Shown: positions 19,980 to 29,968 of the stretch, piece by piece | How the letters are laid out: each line of letters opens with the position of its first letter | Numbering within the stretch: position 1 is the first letter of the stretch | Assembly: GCF_000723405.1 (NCBI RefSeq) | Contig: NZ_CCAE010000001.1 | Location: forward strand, 62,001 to 126,000 | DNA: 64,000 bases | Origin: Hydrogenophaga intermedia | GTDB taxonomy: Bacteria > Pseudomonadota > Gammaproteobacteria > Burkholderiales > Burkholderiaceae_C | Direction: 5' to 3' | Position numbers and translations under genes: made by a program | Notes under the pieces: model-generated | Seen by the model: only the letters and a program-made list of their open reading frames with translations | Database searches by the model: none | Told to the model about the DNA's origin: nothing

Positions 19980-20621
19980 TCACCAGCGCTTGCCCGACTG
20001 ACGGTCGAGCAAGGGCTTGATGCGAGTGGAAATGGCTTCGCGCGCCCGGAAGATGCGGGAACGCACGGTGCCAATAGGGCATTCCAGTGCTTGGGCGATC
20101 TCTTCGTAACTCAGGCCTTCGATCTCGCGCAGGGTAATGGCCATGCGCAGTTCCTCGGGCAAGGCCTCCATCGCGGCGTTGACCGCGTTGGCGATTTCCT
20201 TGCTCGCCAACACCGCTTCAGGCGTCTCGGTGTCGGCTATGTTCGCGTTTAGTTCGCGCTCCGGGGCGGAAGTTTCATCGTCTTCAGCTCCCTTTAGCTG
20301 CGATTGGAAGACCAGCGGGTCGCGCTTCAATTCCATCAGCTGCTTCTTCGCGGTATTTACCGCGATCCGGTACAGCCAGGTGTAGAACTGGGCGTCCCCG
20401 CGGAACTGGGCGAGGGCCCGGTAAGCTCGAATGAAGGTTTCCTGGGCGATGTCCTGGACCAGGTCGGAATCGCGCACCATGCGGCCTATAAGGCGTTCGA
20501 CGCGGCGCTGGTACTTGATGACCAGCAGGTCATAGGCGCGGCGTTCGCCGGCCAGGGTGCGTTGCACCAGCATGACGTCGCTGTCGGGCGGCGGCGGAGC
20601 GGTGTGGTCTTCCGTTGTCAT
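19980..20621 (-). CDS. rpoE: ECF RNA polymerase sigma factor, sigma-E type
   Basis: Extracytoplasmic-stress sigma factor, 213 residues. Region 2 is clear (DLLVIKYQRRVERLI, then DIAQETFIRAYRAL), followed by region 4 with ITLREIEGLSYEEIAQALECPIGTVRSR cut here into its two known halves by the usual turn. The ATG at 20621 gives the standard start MTTEDHT; a TATAGT at 20631-20636 implies a very short 5' leader if it is used as -10. It is followed by its anti-sigma, sensor and protease genes, the normal rpoE-rseAB-mucD order. Confidence 0.96.
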   Translation of the reverse strand: MTTEDHTAPPPPDSDVMLVQRTLAGERRAYDLLVIKYQRRVERLIGRMVRDSDLVQDIAQETFIRAYRALAQFRGDAQFYTWLYRIAVNTAKKQLMELKRDPLVFQSQLKGAEDDETSAPERELNANIADTETPEAVLASKEIANAVNAAMEALPEELRMAITLREIEGLSYEEIAQALECPIGTVRSRIFRAREAISTRIKPLLDRQSGKRW

Positions 20622-20676
20622 GCGCGCGGGACTATACCCCATGCCCCTGTCGCCTTCGGGGAGCTTTGGCACGGGT

Positions 20677-21126
20677 TCAGCCGAGCCGATCGGATGCCAA
20701 GGCGCGGCGCAAGGCCGGCCAGTCGGCGGGTGCGCGAGCGCGCTCCACCCACACCCAGACGGGTACGCCGGCCGCCCCTTTCAGGCGCAGCAGCATGCGA
20801 CTTTGCAAATCCAGCGCCGGCTGCGCGGCATCAAGCTCGAGACCCTCATCCGAACCGTTCAGAACCCAGCGCCAGGCGCCGCCCTGCCCTGGCGCGCCGC
20901 TGAATCGCAACAGCCCAGTGGGCTGGTGCCGGTCATTGCGCGCCGCCCAGACCATCCAGACCAGCCCCGCCCCAGCCAGCGGGAGCCAGGCTTTCGGTGG
21001 CAGCGTGGCGGCCATCCAGGCCCCGGTCAGCGTCACGCCCAGCGCCAACGCCGTCAGCACACCTCCCCAGAAACGGCAACGCCCCACCGGGTACGAAACC
21101 GACGGGGCGTTGCGCGAGCCGATCAA
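20677..21126 (-). CDS. Conserved membrane protein of unknown function (YgfX-like layout)
   Basis: 149 residues with two adjacent membrane helices (about 20-42 and 46-62) and a cytoplasmic C-terminal domain containing WRWVLNGSDEGLEL and ARAPADWPALRRALAS. This plan, two helices followed by a small beta-rich domain with tryptophans and a final (D)xxALRRxL segment, resembles YgfX/CptA proteins, but I see no decisive motif. It lies four bases after fabF and about 55 bases before rpoE on the same strand, as in other comamonads. Confidence 0.7.
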   Translation of the reverse strand: MIGSRNAPSVSYPVGRCRFWGGVLTALALGVTLTGAWMAATLPPKAWLPLAGAGLVWMVWAARNDRHQPTGLLRFSGAPGQGGAWRWVLNGSDEGLELDAAQPALDLQSRMLLRLKGAAGVPVWVWVERARAPADWPALRRALASDRLG

Positions 21127-21130
21127 GTGA

Positions 21131-22375
21131 TCAGACCCGCTTGAACACCAGGGTGCCGTTGGTGCCGCCGAAGCCGAAGTTGTTCTTCACCGCGACGTTC
21201 ACTTCCCGGTCACGCGCCGTGTTGGCGCAGTAGTCGAGATCGCACTCGGGATCCTGGTTGACGAGGTTGATCGTCGGCGGGATCTGCTGGTGCTGGATGG
21301 CCAGCACGGTGAAGACGCTCTCGATACCCCCGGCACCGCCGAGCAAGTGCCCAGTCATGGACTTGGTGGAGCTCACCACCATGCGCTTGGCGTGGTCGCC
21401 CAGCGCCGCCTTGATGGCGTTCGACTCGTTGATGTCCCCCAGGGGGGTGGAAGTACCGTGCGCGTTGAGGTAGTCCACCTCGTCCGTGTTGACGCCGGCG
21501 TTGCGCAGGGCGTTGAGCATGGCGCGGCGGGGGCCGTCCATGTTGGGGGCGGTCATGTGGCCGGCGTCAGCACTCATGCCGTAGCCCGCCACTTCGGCGT
21601 AGATCTTCGCGCCGCGCGCCTTGGCGTGCTCGTATTCCTCGAGCACCATGACACCCGCGCCCTCGCCAAGCACGAAGCCGTCACGATCCTTGTCCCAGGG
21701 ACGGGAAGCGGCCGCGGGGTCGTCGTTGCGGGTTGAGAGGGCACGCATCGCAGCAAAACCGCCCACGCCCAGCGGCGACACCGTCGCCTCCGAGCCACCC
21801 GCCACCATCACGTCGGCATCGCCGTACTCGATCTTGCGGGCGGCCTCACCGATGCTGTGCAGACCGGTGGTGCAGGCCGTGACGATGGCGATGTTCGGGC
21901 CCTTGAAGCCGAAGCGCATCGACACATGGCCCGAGATCATGTTGATGATCGAGGCCGGCACGAAGAACGGCGAGATGCGGCGCGGGCCGCGGTTGGTCAA
22001 CTCGGTGTGGGTTTCCTCGATCAGCGGCAGGCCACCGATGCCCGAGCCGATGATGCAGCCGATGCGTGTGGCCATTTCTTCATCCAGTGCCTCGCCCGTG
22101 GGCAGGCCGGAATCGACCACGGCCTGATGCGCCGCGGCAATACCGAAGTGGATGAAGGTGTCCATCGTGCGCGCCTCCTTGGCGCTCATGTAGGACTCCA
22201 GCTGGAAACCCTTGACTTCTCCCGCGATGCGACACGCGAAGTTCGACGGGTCGAACCGGGTGATCGTGGAGATGCCGGAACGCCCGGCCAAGAGGTTGGC
22301 CCAGGCGTCGGCCACCGTGTTGCCCACGGGGCTGATGCAACCCAGGCCGGTCACGACAACGCGACGACGGCTCAT
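21131..22375 (-). CDS. fabF: 3-oxoacyl-ACP synthase II
   Basis: Condensing enzyme for chain elongation in fatty-acid synthesis, needed for cis-vaccenate formation. The 414 residues include the nucleophile Cys168 in [10 protein letters not shown] and the two histidines in [11 protein letters not shown] and [13 protein letters not shown]. It follows acpP by seven bases in the plsX-fabHDG-acpP-fabF operon. Confidence 0.97.
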   Translation of the reverse strand: MSRRRVVVTGLGCISPVGNTVADAWANLLAGRSGISTITRFDPSNFACRIAGEVKGFQLESYMSAKEARTMDTFIHFGIAAAHQAVVDSGLPTGEALDEEMATRIGCIIGSGIGGLPLIEETHTELTNRGPRRISPFFVPASIINMISGHVSMRFGFKGPNIAIVTACTTGLHSIGEAARKIEYGDADVMVAGGSEATVSPLGVGGFAAMRALSTRNDDPAAASRPWDKDRDGFVLGEGAGVMVLEEYEHAKARGAKIYAEVAGYGMSADAGHMTAPNMDGPRRAMLNALRNAGVNTDEVDYLNAHGTSTPLGDINESNAIKAALGDHAKRMVVSSTKSMTGHLLGGAGGIESVFTVLAIQHQQIPPTINLVNQDPECDLDYCANTARDREVNVAVKNNFGFGGTNGTLVFKRV

Positions 22376-22382
22376 GGGGCAA

Positions 22383-22661
<279 letters not shown>

Positions 22662-22696
22662 TTAGCCGGGGGACGGGGCCGCGGCCCCGGGGGAGA

Positions 22697-23458
22697 TCAG
22701 GCCATGAACATGCCGCCGTTGACGTGCAGTTCCTGGCCAGTGATGTAGGCGGCGCGCGGGCTGGCCACGAAGACCACGGCGTGCGCGATGTCCGAGGGCT
22801 TGCCCAGGTGTCCCAGGGGGATCTGAGACAGCAGCGCTTTCTGCTGTTCCTCGGGCAGGGAGGCGGTCATGTCGGTTTCGATGAAGCCTGGGGCAACGCA
22901 GTTCACCGTGATGTTGCGGCTGCCCAGCTCGCGCGCCAGCGCGCGGGTCATGCCGGCCAGCCCGGCCTTGGCGGCCGCGTAGTTGGCTTGCCCCGCATTG
23001 CCCGAAGCGCCCACCACGCTGGTGATGCTGATGATGCGGCCATAGCGCTGCTTCATCATGGGGCGCATGACGGCGCGGCTGAGCCGGAACACGGCCTTGA
23101 GGTTGGTGTCGAGCACGGCGTCCCAATCCTCGTCCTTCAGACGCATGGCGAGCATGTCGCGCGTGATGCCCGCGTTGTTGACGAGGACATGCAGGGCTCC
23201 GTGCGCCTTGATGACCTCGTCGATGAGCGCCTCGGCGGCCTTGGCGTCGTTGACGTCGAGCACCGCACCCCGGCTGCCGGCGCCGGCAGCGTCAACGGCC
23301 TTGAGCGCCGCGTCGATCTTCGCCGCGCCGTCGGCGCTGGTGGCGGTGCCGACCACGGTGAGACCCTGCAGGGCGAGTTCGTGCGCGATGGCCGCGCCGA
23401 TGCCGCGCGACGCGCCGGTCACCAGGGCCACCTGGCCCGCGAATTTCACGTCCGTCAT
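22697..23458 (-). CDS. fabG: 3-oxoacyl-ACP reductase
   Basis: NADPH-dependent reductase of the elongation cycle; 253 residues, short-chain dehydrogenase fold. TGASRGIG (14-21) binds cofactor, NNAG is present, and the catalytic Ser-Tyr-Lys lie in SITSVVGASGNAGQANYAAAK. Start MTDVKFAGQVALVTG at 23458, 14 bases after fabD. Confidence 0.97.
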   Translation of the reverse strand: MTDVKFAGQVALVTGASRGIGAAIAHELALQGLTVVGTATSADGAAKIDAALKAVDAAGAGSRGAVLDVNDAKAAEALIDEVIKAHGALHVLVNNAGITRDMLAMRLKDEDWDAVLDTNLKAVFRLSRAVMRPMMKQRYGRIISITSVVGASGNAGQANYAAAKAGLAGMTRALARELGSRNITVNCVAPGFIETDMTASLPEEQQKALLSQIPLGHLGKPSDIAHAVVFVASPRAAYITGQELHVNGGMFMA

Positions 23459-23472
23459 GTTGTTCTCCTCGT

Positions 23473-24423
23473 TCAGGCCAGCAGGGCCTTGACCTCGGTC
23501 AGCGTGGCCGGGTCGTACAGGGCAGCGCCCTGGATGTTGGCGTCGATGCGCTTGGTCATGCCGGCCAGCACCTTGCCGGGGCCGCACTCGACGATGGCGT
23601 CGATGTCGCGCGCGCGCATGGCCTGCACGCATTCCACCCAGCGAACGGGCCCGAAGGCCTGGCGGTACAGCGCGTCGCGAATGCGGTCGGCGTCGGACTC
23701 GACGGCCACGTCGATGTTGTTGATCAAAGGGATGCTGGGCGTGGCCAGGGCCACCCCGGCCAGCTTCTCGCGCAGGCGCTCGGCCGCCGGCTTCATGAGG
23801 CTGGAATGGAACGGCGCCGACACGGGCAACGGCAACGCTCGCTTGGCGCCGTTGGCCTTGAGCACCTCGCAGGCCTTCTCGACAGCGGCCTTGCTGCCGG
23901 CGATTACGGTCTGTGCGGGATCGTTGAAGTTCACGGCCTCCACCACCTCGGCGCTGCCGGCGCCGAACGTGGCCTGCGCCTCGGCGCAACCGGCCCTCAC
24001 GCGCTCGGCGTCCATGCCCAGGATGGCGGCCATCGCACCCGTGCCGACCGGCACGGCCTCTTGCATGGCCGCCGCGCGAAAACGCACCAGCGGTGCGGCG
24101 TCGGCCAGAGTGAGCACTCCGGCGGCCACCAGCGCGCTGTACTCACCCAATGAGTGACCCGCCACGGCCGACGGCAGCGCCCCACCCTCGGCACGCCACA
24201 CACGCCAGGCGGCCACGCCGGCCACCAGCATCACGGGCTGAGTGTTGGTGGTCAGGCCCAGGGCTTCCTTGGGACCTTCGTGGATGAGCCGGCCGAGGTC
24301 TTCGCCCAGGGCGTCGGACGCCTCGCGCAAGGTGTCAGCGACAACGGGGTGATCGCCCCAGGCATCGAGCATGCCCACGGACTGCGAGCCCTGACCGGGG
24401 AAAACAAAAGCGAACGGTTTCAT
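23473..24423 (-). CDS. fabD: Malonyl-CoA:ACP transacylase
   Basis: Loads malonyl groups from CoA onto ACP. 316 residues, starting MKPFAFVFPGQGSQ (oxyanion-hole motif), with nucleophile Ser91 in AGHSLGEYSAL and the catalytic histidine in SAPFHSSLM. Lies between fabH and fabG. Confidence 0.97.
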   Translation of the reverse strand: MKPFAFVFPGQGSQSVGMLDAWGDHPVVADTLREASDALGEDLGRLIHEGPKEALGLTTNTQPVMLVAGVAAWRVWRAEGGALPSAVAGHSLGEYSALVAAGVLTLADAAPLVRFRAAAMQEAVPVGTGAMAAILGMDAERVRAGCAEAQATFGAGSAEVVEAVNFNDPAQTVIAGSKAAVEKACEVLKANGAKRALPLPVSAPFHSSLMKPAAERLREKLAGVALATPSIPLINNIDVAVESDADRIRDALYRQAFGPVRWVECVQAMRARDIDAIVECGPGKVLAGMTKRIDANIQGAALYDPATLTEVKALLA

Positions 24424-24469
24424 TCTTGTGTGCTTGCTGGCCAGCGGCGCGCGGCGCCGCGGCGTTCGT

Positions 24470-25447
24470 TCAGTAGTCGAGCAGGACCGCACCCCAGGTG
24501 AACCCCCCGCCCACGCCTTCGAGCATGAGGGTGTCGCCCCGCTGCACGCGCCCCGAGCGCACCGCGTGATCGAGCGCCAGCGGGATGGATGCGGCCGAGG
24601 TGTTGCCGTGCTCATCGACGGTGACGATGAGCTTTTCCAGCGGCAGGTGCAGCTTCTTCGCGGCCCCCTGCATGATGCGGATGTTGGCCTGGTGCGGTAT
24701 CAGCCAGTCGATGTCGGTGTCCGCGCGGCCGGCCTTGTGCAGCACGTTGCGCGCCGCGCGGTCCAGCACAGTGACGGCCAGGCGAAAGACCGCCTGCCCG
24801 TCCATCTTGAGCAGCGGCTGGCCCGAGGCCTGGCCGCCGGACACATGCCCCGGCACGCACAGGATGCCCACGTGCTTGCCGTCGGCGTGCAAGTCGCTCG
24901 CCAGCAGGCCGGGCGTGTCGGAGGCTTCCATCACCACGGCGCCCGCGCCATCGCCAAACAGCACGCAGGTGGTGCGGTCGTTGAAGTCGAGCAGGCGCGA
25001 GAAGATCTCGGTTCCGATGACCAGGGCCTTGCGCGCCGTGCCGCTGCGGATCATCGCGTCGGCCACGGTGATGGCGTAGACGAAGCCGCTGCAGACGGCC
25101 TGCACATCGAAGGCCGGACAGCCCGCGACACCGAGCTTGTGCTGGATGATCGCGGCGGTGGACGGAAACACCATGTCAGGTGTGGACGTCGCGACGATGA
25201 TGAGGTCGATGTCCTTGGCCGTGAGGCCGGCCGCGTCCAGCGCGGCGCGCGCGGCGTCGGCACCCATGTCGCTCGCGAACACGCCGTCGTCGGCGAAGTG
25301 GCGGGCCCGGATGCCGGTGCGCTCGATGATCCACTGGTCGCTGGTCTCGATGCCCTTGGGCGCCAGCATCGCCACCATGTCGTCGTTGGTCAGGCGGCGC
25401 GGCGGCAGATGGCTGCCCGTGCCGGTGATGCGGGAATAAGCGCTCAT
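24470..25447 (-). CDS. fabH: 3-oxoacyl-ACP synthase III
   Basis: Initiates fatty-acid synthesis by condensing acetyl-CoA with malonyl-ACP. 325 residues with nucleophile Cys119 ([11 protein letters not shown]), the histidine in [10 protein letters not shown] and the asparagine in [12 protein letters not shown] place the start at 25447 ([15 protein letters not shown]), ten bases after plsX; an in-frame extension upstream has no family similarity. Confidence 0.97.
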   Translation of the reverse strand: MSAYSRITGTGSHLPPRRLTNDDMVAMLAPKGIETSDQWIIERTGIRARHFADDGVFASDMGADAARAALDAAGLTAKDIDLIIVATSTPDMVFPSTAAIIQHKLGVAGCPAFDVQAVCSGFVYAITVADAMIRSGTARKALVIGTEIFSRLLDFNDRTTCVLFGDGAGAVVMEASDTPGLLASDLHADGKHVGILCVPGHVSGGQASGQPLLKMDGQAVFRLAVTVLDRAARNVLHKAGRADTDIDWLIPHQANIRIMQGAAKKLHLPLEKLIVTVDEHGNTSAASIPLALDHAVRSGRVQRGDTLMLEGVGGGFTWGAVLLDY

Positions 25448-25457
25448 GCGGAGGGAA

Positions 25458-26519
25458 TCAGATGGTCGGAATGCCGCCGCGTTCGCTGATGGTCGTATCG
25501 GGCGACAGCAGCGGCTGGGCGCGGGCAATGCGTTGTCTCACGTTGTCGAGCAGGCCGCGGGAGGCGGCATCATACGCGCGGGCCAGGGCTTGTTCGAACG
25601 CGAAGGCATCCGCCGAGCCATGGCTCTTGAACACCAGGCCCTGCAGGCCCAGCAGGGCGGCGCCGTTGTAGAGGCGGTGGTCGGCGCGCTGGCGGATGGC
25701 GTTGAGCACCGGCAAGGCCACCGCCGCCGCCAGCTTGCGCCACACGTTGCGCGTGAACTCCTCGCGGATGAATCCGGCAATCATCGAGGCCACGCCTTCG
25801 CTCGCCTTGAGCGCCACGTTGCCCACGAAGCCGTCGCAGACCACGATGTCGGTGGTGCCCTTGAAGATGTCGTTGCCCTCCACGTTGCCGTGGAAGTTCA
25901 GGTCGCCCGCGGCGGCGGCCTGGCGCAGCAATTGCCCGGCCTGCTTGATCACCTCGTTGCCCTTGATGACTTCTTCGCCGATGTTGAGCAAGCCCACCGA
26001 GGGGTCGTCGCGCCCGGTGGCAGCGGCCACCAGAGCCGAGCCCATTACCGCGAACTGCAGCAGGTGTTCGGCCGTGCAATCGACGTTGGCGCCAAGATCG
26101 AGCACGGTGGTGGCGCCCCCGCGCGCGTTGGGCATCCGGGTGGCGATGGCGGGTCGCTCGATACCGTCCAGCGTCTTGAGCAGATAACGCGCGATCGCCA
26201 TCAGGGCCCCGGTGTTGCCGGCCGACACCGCAGCCTGCGCGTGACCGTCCTTCACCTGCTGGATCGCCACGCGCATGGACGAATCCTTCTTGCGACGCAG
26301 GGCGACTTCGATCGGGTCGCTCATTTCGACGACCTCGGACGCGGCCACGACGGTGCACCGCTCATGGTCCTTCAGCCGGGGCCAGTCGCGCAGTGCGTCG
26401 GCGCGCCCCACCAGCAGCAGGCGCGCCTGGGGATGGCTGGCCAGGAAGGCCTCGCAGGCGGGCATGGTCACGGCCGGCCCGATGTCTCCCCCCATGCAAT
26501 CCACAGCGATGGTGATCAT
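25458..26519 (-). CDS. plsX: Phosphate acyltransferase PlsX
   Basis: Converts acyl-ACP to acyl phosphate, the donor for PlsY in phospholipid synthesis. 353 residues starting [15 protein letters not shown], with [10 protein letters not shown] and the [12 protein letters not shown] block typical of PlsX. It comes after rpmF, from which it is separated by an intrinsic terminator, and begins the lipid genes of the operon. Confidence 0.97.
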   Translation of the reverse strand: MITIAVDCMGGDIGPAVTMPACEAFLASHPQARLLLVGRADALRDWPRLKDHERCTVVAASEVVEMSDPIEVALRRKKDSSMRVAIQQVKDGHAQAAVSAGNTGALMAIARYLLKTLDGIERPAIATRMPNARGGATTVLDLGANVDCTAEHLLQFAVMGSALVAAATGRDDPSVGLLNIGEEVIKGNEVIKQAGQLLRQAAAAGDLNFHGNVEGNDIFKGTTDIVVCDGFVGNVALKASEGVASMIAGFIREEFTRNVWRKLAAAVALPVLNAIRQRADHRLYNGAALLGLQGLVFKSHGSADAFAFEQALARAYDAASRGLLDNVRQRIARAQPLLSPDTTISERGGIPTI

Positions 26520-26561
26520 CTCGACTTCTCGCGGGGCGCGCTCGGCGACCTTGTTCTAATG

Positions 26562-26589
26562 AAAAAGGCCCGCATGCGGCATGCGGGCC
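26562..26589 (-). terminator. Intrinsic terminator/attenuator between rpmF and plsX
   Basis: An 11-bp stem GGCCCGCATGC / GCATGCGGGCC (arms 26567-26577, 26579-26589) is followed by T5 on the minus strand. It ends most rpmF transcripts before plsX or lets a fraction through. The 42 bases left before plsX would have to contain any separate plsX promoter. Confidence 0.85.
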
Positions 26590-26644
26590 CGTGTCTCCGT
26601 GGCCAGCGGACGCGCGCAAGCGCGCCCGGCGGGCAGCCCGTGGA

Positions 26645-26827
26645 TCAGGCTTCGGACTTGTTCTTGAGCACCTGACGGCCGCGGTAGAAGCCGTTGGGGC
26701 TGATGTGGTGGCGCAGATGCACTTCGCCGGTGGTGGGTTCGACGGCGGTGCCCGGGGTGGTCAGCGCGTTGTGCGAACGGTGCATGCCCCGCTTGGAGGG
26801 CGACTTCTTGTTTTGCTGGACAGCCAT
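26645..26827 (-). CDS. rpmF: 50S ribosomal protein L32
   Basis: 60 residues starting [19 protein letters not shown], the signature of L32, with the C-terminal [18 protein letters not shown]. It is the cysteine-free (zinc-independent) form. It sits between the DUF177 gene and plsX, the widespread yceD-rpmF-plsX arrangement linking ribosome and lipid synthesis. Confidence 0.98.
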   Translation of the reverse strand: MAVQQNKKSPSKRGMHRSHNALTTPGTAVEPTTGEVHLRHHISPNGFYRGRQVLKNKSEA

Positions 26828-26977
26828 GTTGGGCTCCTGGAAGGCGTTGGTGAGGATTCGAGGGCGTCATCGGCTGAAACACGGCGTGGAAACCACGCGC
26901 TGCCCGGCCCATCAGGCCCGCCCTGGCGCAAAGCCAAGCATTATAGCCCGAGTCTTCCCCCTGCGGCTGATCGCTGT

Positions 26978-27547
26978 TCACGACCGACCCTTGAGCTTGG
27001 CCAGGCTGGCGAACGGGTGCGGGCGCTCACTGCCAGAGCCCTCCCCCTCCTCAGCCTGCGTGCCGACGCCATCGGGCAGGGGTTGCGGGCATCTCTCGTG
27101 CACGGGCACCAGGGGCAAAGACAGGATGAGCTCGTCCTCGACGACCTCGATCAGGCTGGGCCGCGGCTCCAGCGCGAGCAGGTCTTCCTCGCTGTCGTCG
27201 TCCTGCGCCTCCGCCGTGGCCTCGTCGGCCACGAAGCGGAACCAGCGGTCCACCTCGATGGGGGTCTGCACGGGGCCCAGGCAGCGCTGGCAGGTCAGGG
27301 GCACGCAGGCCTCGGCGCGCAGGTGCAGCCAGGCCTGCGGCGCGCCGCCGGACGGCCCGGCGCGCATCTCGCCCTCGGCGCTCCATCGCACACGCTCCTG
27401 GGCGTCAGCGGGCGCATGCAGATCGCTCGCGAGGCGCCGGAAATCCGCGAGCGGCGGATCACCATCGAGTCGGGCGCCCGCCTGGGCGAAGCGCAGCGCG
27501 TCCAGGCGCTGCGGATTGAAAACGGACGTGGGGGGCTTGCTGGCCAT
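26978..27547 (-). CDS. DUF177 (YceD-type) protein
   Basis: 189 residues of the YceD/DUF177 family, linked to 23S rRNA metabolism in other bacteria. It shows the expected ACVPLTCQRCLGPVQTPIEV CxxC block and the acidic linker EAQDDDSEEDLLAL followed by VEDELILSLPLVPVHE. Upstream neighbour of rpmF, from which it is separated by about 150 bases. Confidence 0.9.
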   Translation of the reverse strand: MASKPPTSVFNPQRLDALRFAQAGARLDGDPPLADFRRLASDLHAPADAQERVRWSAEGEMRAGPSGGAPQAWLHLRAEACVPLTCQRCLGPVQTPIEVDRWFRFVADEATAEAQDDDSEEDLLALEPRPSLIEVVEDELILSLPLVPVHERCPQPLPDGVGTQAEEGEGSGSERPHPFASLAKLKGRS

Positions 27548-27581
27548 CGGGGCATTCTAGGCAGGCCCTGACAATACGCCC

Positions 27582-28181
27582 ATGAGCAACACCCCCTCCC
27601 CCACCCGGGCCGTGGTCCTGGGATCGACATCCCGCTATCGGCGTGAGTTGCTGCAGCGCCTGGGGCTGCCCTTCGAGGTGGCCGCGCCCGAGGTCGATGA
27701 AACCCCACTGCCCGATGAAACGCCGGCCGCCATCGCGCAACGCCTGGCGTTGGCCAAGGCCCGTGCCGTGGCCGAGCGCTTCCCCGAAGCGGTGGTGATC
27801 GGCAGCGACCAGGTGGCCGACCTGGCCGGCGAGCCGCTGGGCAAGCCCGGCACGCATGAACGCGCCGTGCAGCAGTTGCACCGCATGCGCGGACAGACCG
27901 TGGTGTTCCAGACCGCACTGGCCGTGGTGTGCCGTGCCAGTGGCTTCGAACGCCAGGACATCGCACCCGTGCGCGTGGTGTTCCGGGACCTCGACGACGG
28001 CGAGATCGAGCGCTACCTGCGCGCCGAACAGCCCTACGACTGCGCGGGCAGCGCCAAGAGCGAGGGGCTGGGCATCGCGCTGCTCGAGCGCATCGACAGC
28101 GACGACCCCACCGCCCTGGTGGGGCTGCCGTTGATCCGCACCTGCCAGATGCTGCGCGCCGCCGGCGTGCGCCTGCCGTGA
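27582..28181 (+). CDS. Maf-family nucleoside triphosphate pyrophosphatase (YceF type)
   Basis: 199-residue house-cleaning pyrophosphatase. VLGSTSRYRRELLQRLGLPF is the Maf start, VIGSDQVADL holds the catalytic aspartate, and YDCAGSAKSEGLGIAL is the characteristic C-terminal block. The SDQVA form (rather than the SDTVV of Maf proper) indicates the YceF group, which hydrolyses m7GTP in E. coli. It diverges from the DUF177 gene and overlaps the next gene by four bases (GTGA). Confidence 0.92.
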   Translation: MSNTPSPTRAVVLGSTSRYRRELLQRLGLPFEVAAPEVDETPLPDETPAAIAQRLALAKARAVAERFPEAVVIGSDQVADLAGEPLGKPGTHERAVQQLHRMRGQTVVFQTALAVVCRASGFERQDIAPVRVVFRDLDDGEIERYLRAEQPYDCAGSAKSEGLGIALLERIDSDDPTALVGLPLIRTCQMLRAAGVRLP

Positions 28182-28951
28182 CGTCGGGCAGGCTGTACCT
28201 GGTGCCCACGCCGCTGGACTTCGGCGTGGCCGACAGCGCGGCGGCGCTGCCCGACCTGCTGCCGGGCGAGACCCTGGCCGTGGCCAGCCGGCTCACGCAC
28301 TGGATCGCCGAGAACGCCAAGAGCGCGCGCGCCTTTCTCAAGCGCGTGGACGCGGCCACGGGCCTGGCCGCGCCGCTGCAAGAACAGCGGATCGTGGAAC
28401 TGCCCCGGCAGGCACACAAGCGTGGCGACCATACGCAGGACGATCAGGCAACTCGCGACTGGCTCGCGCCCGCGCTACAGGGCCACGACATCGGCCTGCT
28501 CAGCGAGGCCGGCATGCCCGCCATCGCCGACCCGGGCAGCAGCGTGGTGCGCGCCGCGCACGCCATGGGTTTGCGCGTGTGCCCGCTGGTGGGCCCGGTG
28601 TCGCTGATGCTCGCGCTCGCGGGCAGCGGCCTCAACGGCCAGCACTTCGCCTTCGTGGGCTACGTGTCGCAGGACGCCGCCGAACGCGGCAAACGCCTGC
28701 GCGAGCTGGACACCCTGGCCACGCGCAGCGGCCAGGCGCAGATCCTCATCGAAACGCCCTACCGCAACGCGGTCCTGCTGCGCGCGCTCATCGATGCACT
28801 GCAGCCCGCCACGCGCCTGGCCGTGGCCAGCGGGCTGGCGCTGCCCGCGCAACGCATCCGCAGCGCGCGCGTGGCCGATTGGCGGCGCGACCCCTCGCTC
28901 GCGGCCGATCTGCCGCTGGACCTGCCGGCCGTGTTTCTCTTCGGCCCTTGA
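28178..28951 (+). CDS. RsmI-like SAM-dependent methyltransferase (tetrapyrrole methylase fold)
   Basis: 257 residues starting at a GTG (V)TSGRLYLVPTPLDFG that overlaps the maf stop. GLLSEAGMPAIADPGSSVVRAAH matches the active-site region of RsmI, and PLVGPVSLMLALAGSG and FVGYVSQDAAERGKRL follow as in that family. It is shorter and more divergent than RsmI, so it is probably a paralogue of unknown target. This maf-methyltransferase pair is conserved in Burkholderiales. Confidence 0.82.
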   Translation: MTSGRLYLVPTPLDFGVADSAAALPDLLPGETLAVASRLTHWIAENAKSARAFLKRVDAATGLAAPLQEQRIVELPRQAHKRGDHTQDDQATRDWLAPALQGHDIGLLSEAGMPAIADPGSSVVRAAHAMGLRVCPLVGPVSLMLALAGSGLNGQHFAFVGYVSQDAAERGKRLRELDTLATRSGQAQILIETPYRNAVLLRALIDALQPATRLAVASGLALPAQRIRSARVADWRRDPSLAADLPLDLPAVFLFGP

Positions 28952-28958
28952 ACGGGCC

Positions 28959-29846
28959 TCAGCCCTGGATGCGCTGCAGGTGCGCGCGCACCGCGCCGCT
29001 CAACTCGGGGTTGGCCAGCGCCAGATCGATCGTGGCCTCCAGGAAGCCTTCCTTGCTGCCGCAGTCGTAGCGCTTGCCTTCGTAGCGGTAGGCCTGCACG
29101 CGCTCCTTGCCGATCAGCGCCGCAATGCCGTCGGTGAGCTGGATCTCGCCACCCGCGCCGCGCGGTTGCTGGCGGATGCTCTCGAACACCGCCGGCGTGA
29201 GGATGTAACGCCCGGCCACCGCCAGCGTGGACGGCGCCTTCTCCGGCGCGGGCTTTTCCACCATGGCGAACACCTCGGCCAGGGCGGTGTTCGCGCCGTG
29301 CACGTCGACCACGCCGTAGCGTTTGGTCTCGGCGCGCGGCACGTCCTGCACGGCCAGCACCGTGCCCGGGCTGCTTTCGTAGGCCTTGACCATCTGCGCC
29401 AGCACCGTGGGCCCGCCCGTGAGCTGGTCCTTGCCCAGCATCAGGTCATCGGCCAACAGCACCGCGAAGGGCTCGTTGCCCACCATGCGCTCGGCGCACA
29501 GCACCGCATGGCCCAGGCCCAGCGCGCGCGGCTGGCGCACGTAGAAGCAGTCCATGTCGTCGGGCTTGATGGAGGTCACCAGGTTGAGCAACGCACCCTT
29601 GCCGGCCGCTTCCAGCTCGGTCTCCAGCTCGTAGGCCACGTCGAAGTGGTCCTCGATGGCGCGCTTGTTGCGGCCGGTGACGAAGATCATCTCGCGGATG
29701 CCGGCCTTGTAGGCCTCTTCCACGGCGTACTGCATCAGCGGCTTGTCCACCACCGGCAGCATCTCTTTGGGAATGGCCTTGGTGGCGGGGAGGAACCGGG
29801 TGCCGAGACCGCCCACGGGAAATACGGCTTTACGAATCGTCGTCAT
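28959..29846 (-). CDS. galU: UTP-glucose-1-phosphate uridylyltransferase
   Basis: Makes UDP-glucose for polysaccharide and lipopolysaccharide synthesis. 295 residues with the nucleotidyltransferase start [29 protein letters not shown] (metal-binding Asp), and KPAPEKAPS. Divergent from manC over a 122-base gap. With manC and galE it forms a nucleotide-sugar set. Confidence 0.96.
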   Translation of the reverse strand: MTTIRKAVFPVGGLGTRFLPATKAIPKEMLPVVDKPLMQYAVEEAYKAGIREMIFVTGRNKRAIEDHFDVAYELETELEAAGKGALLNLVTSIKPDDMDCFYVRQPRALGLGHAVLCAERMVGNEPFAVLLADDLMLGKDQLTGGPTVLAQMVKAYESSPGTVLAVQDVPRAETKRYGVVDVHGANTALAEVFAMVEKPAPEKAPSTLAVAGRYILTPAVFESIRQQPRGAGGEIQLTDGIAALIGKERVQAYRYEGKRYDCGSKEGFLEATIDLALANPELSGAVRAHLQRIQG

Positions 29847-29968
29847 GTCTTGCAATGCTCCCGAGCGATTTGTCAAACAAGCTGCCCATAATACCCACGG
29901 CCCGTGACCGCGCCCCTGCGCGACACCGCACCGCCGCTTCGCGCGCGGTCCTTCCGGAAACAAAACGC

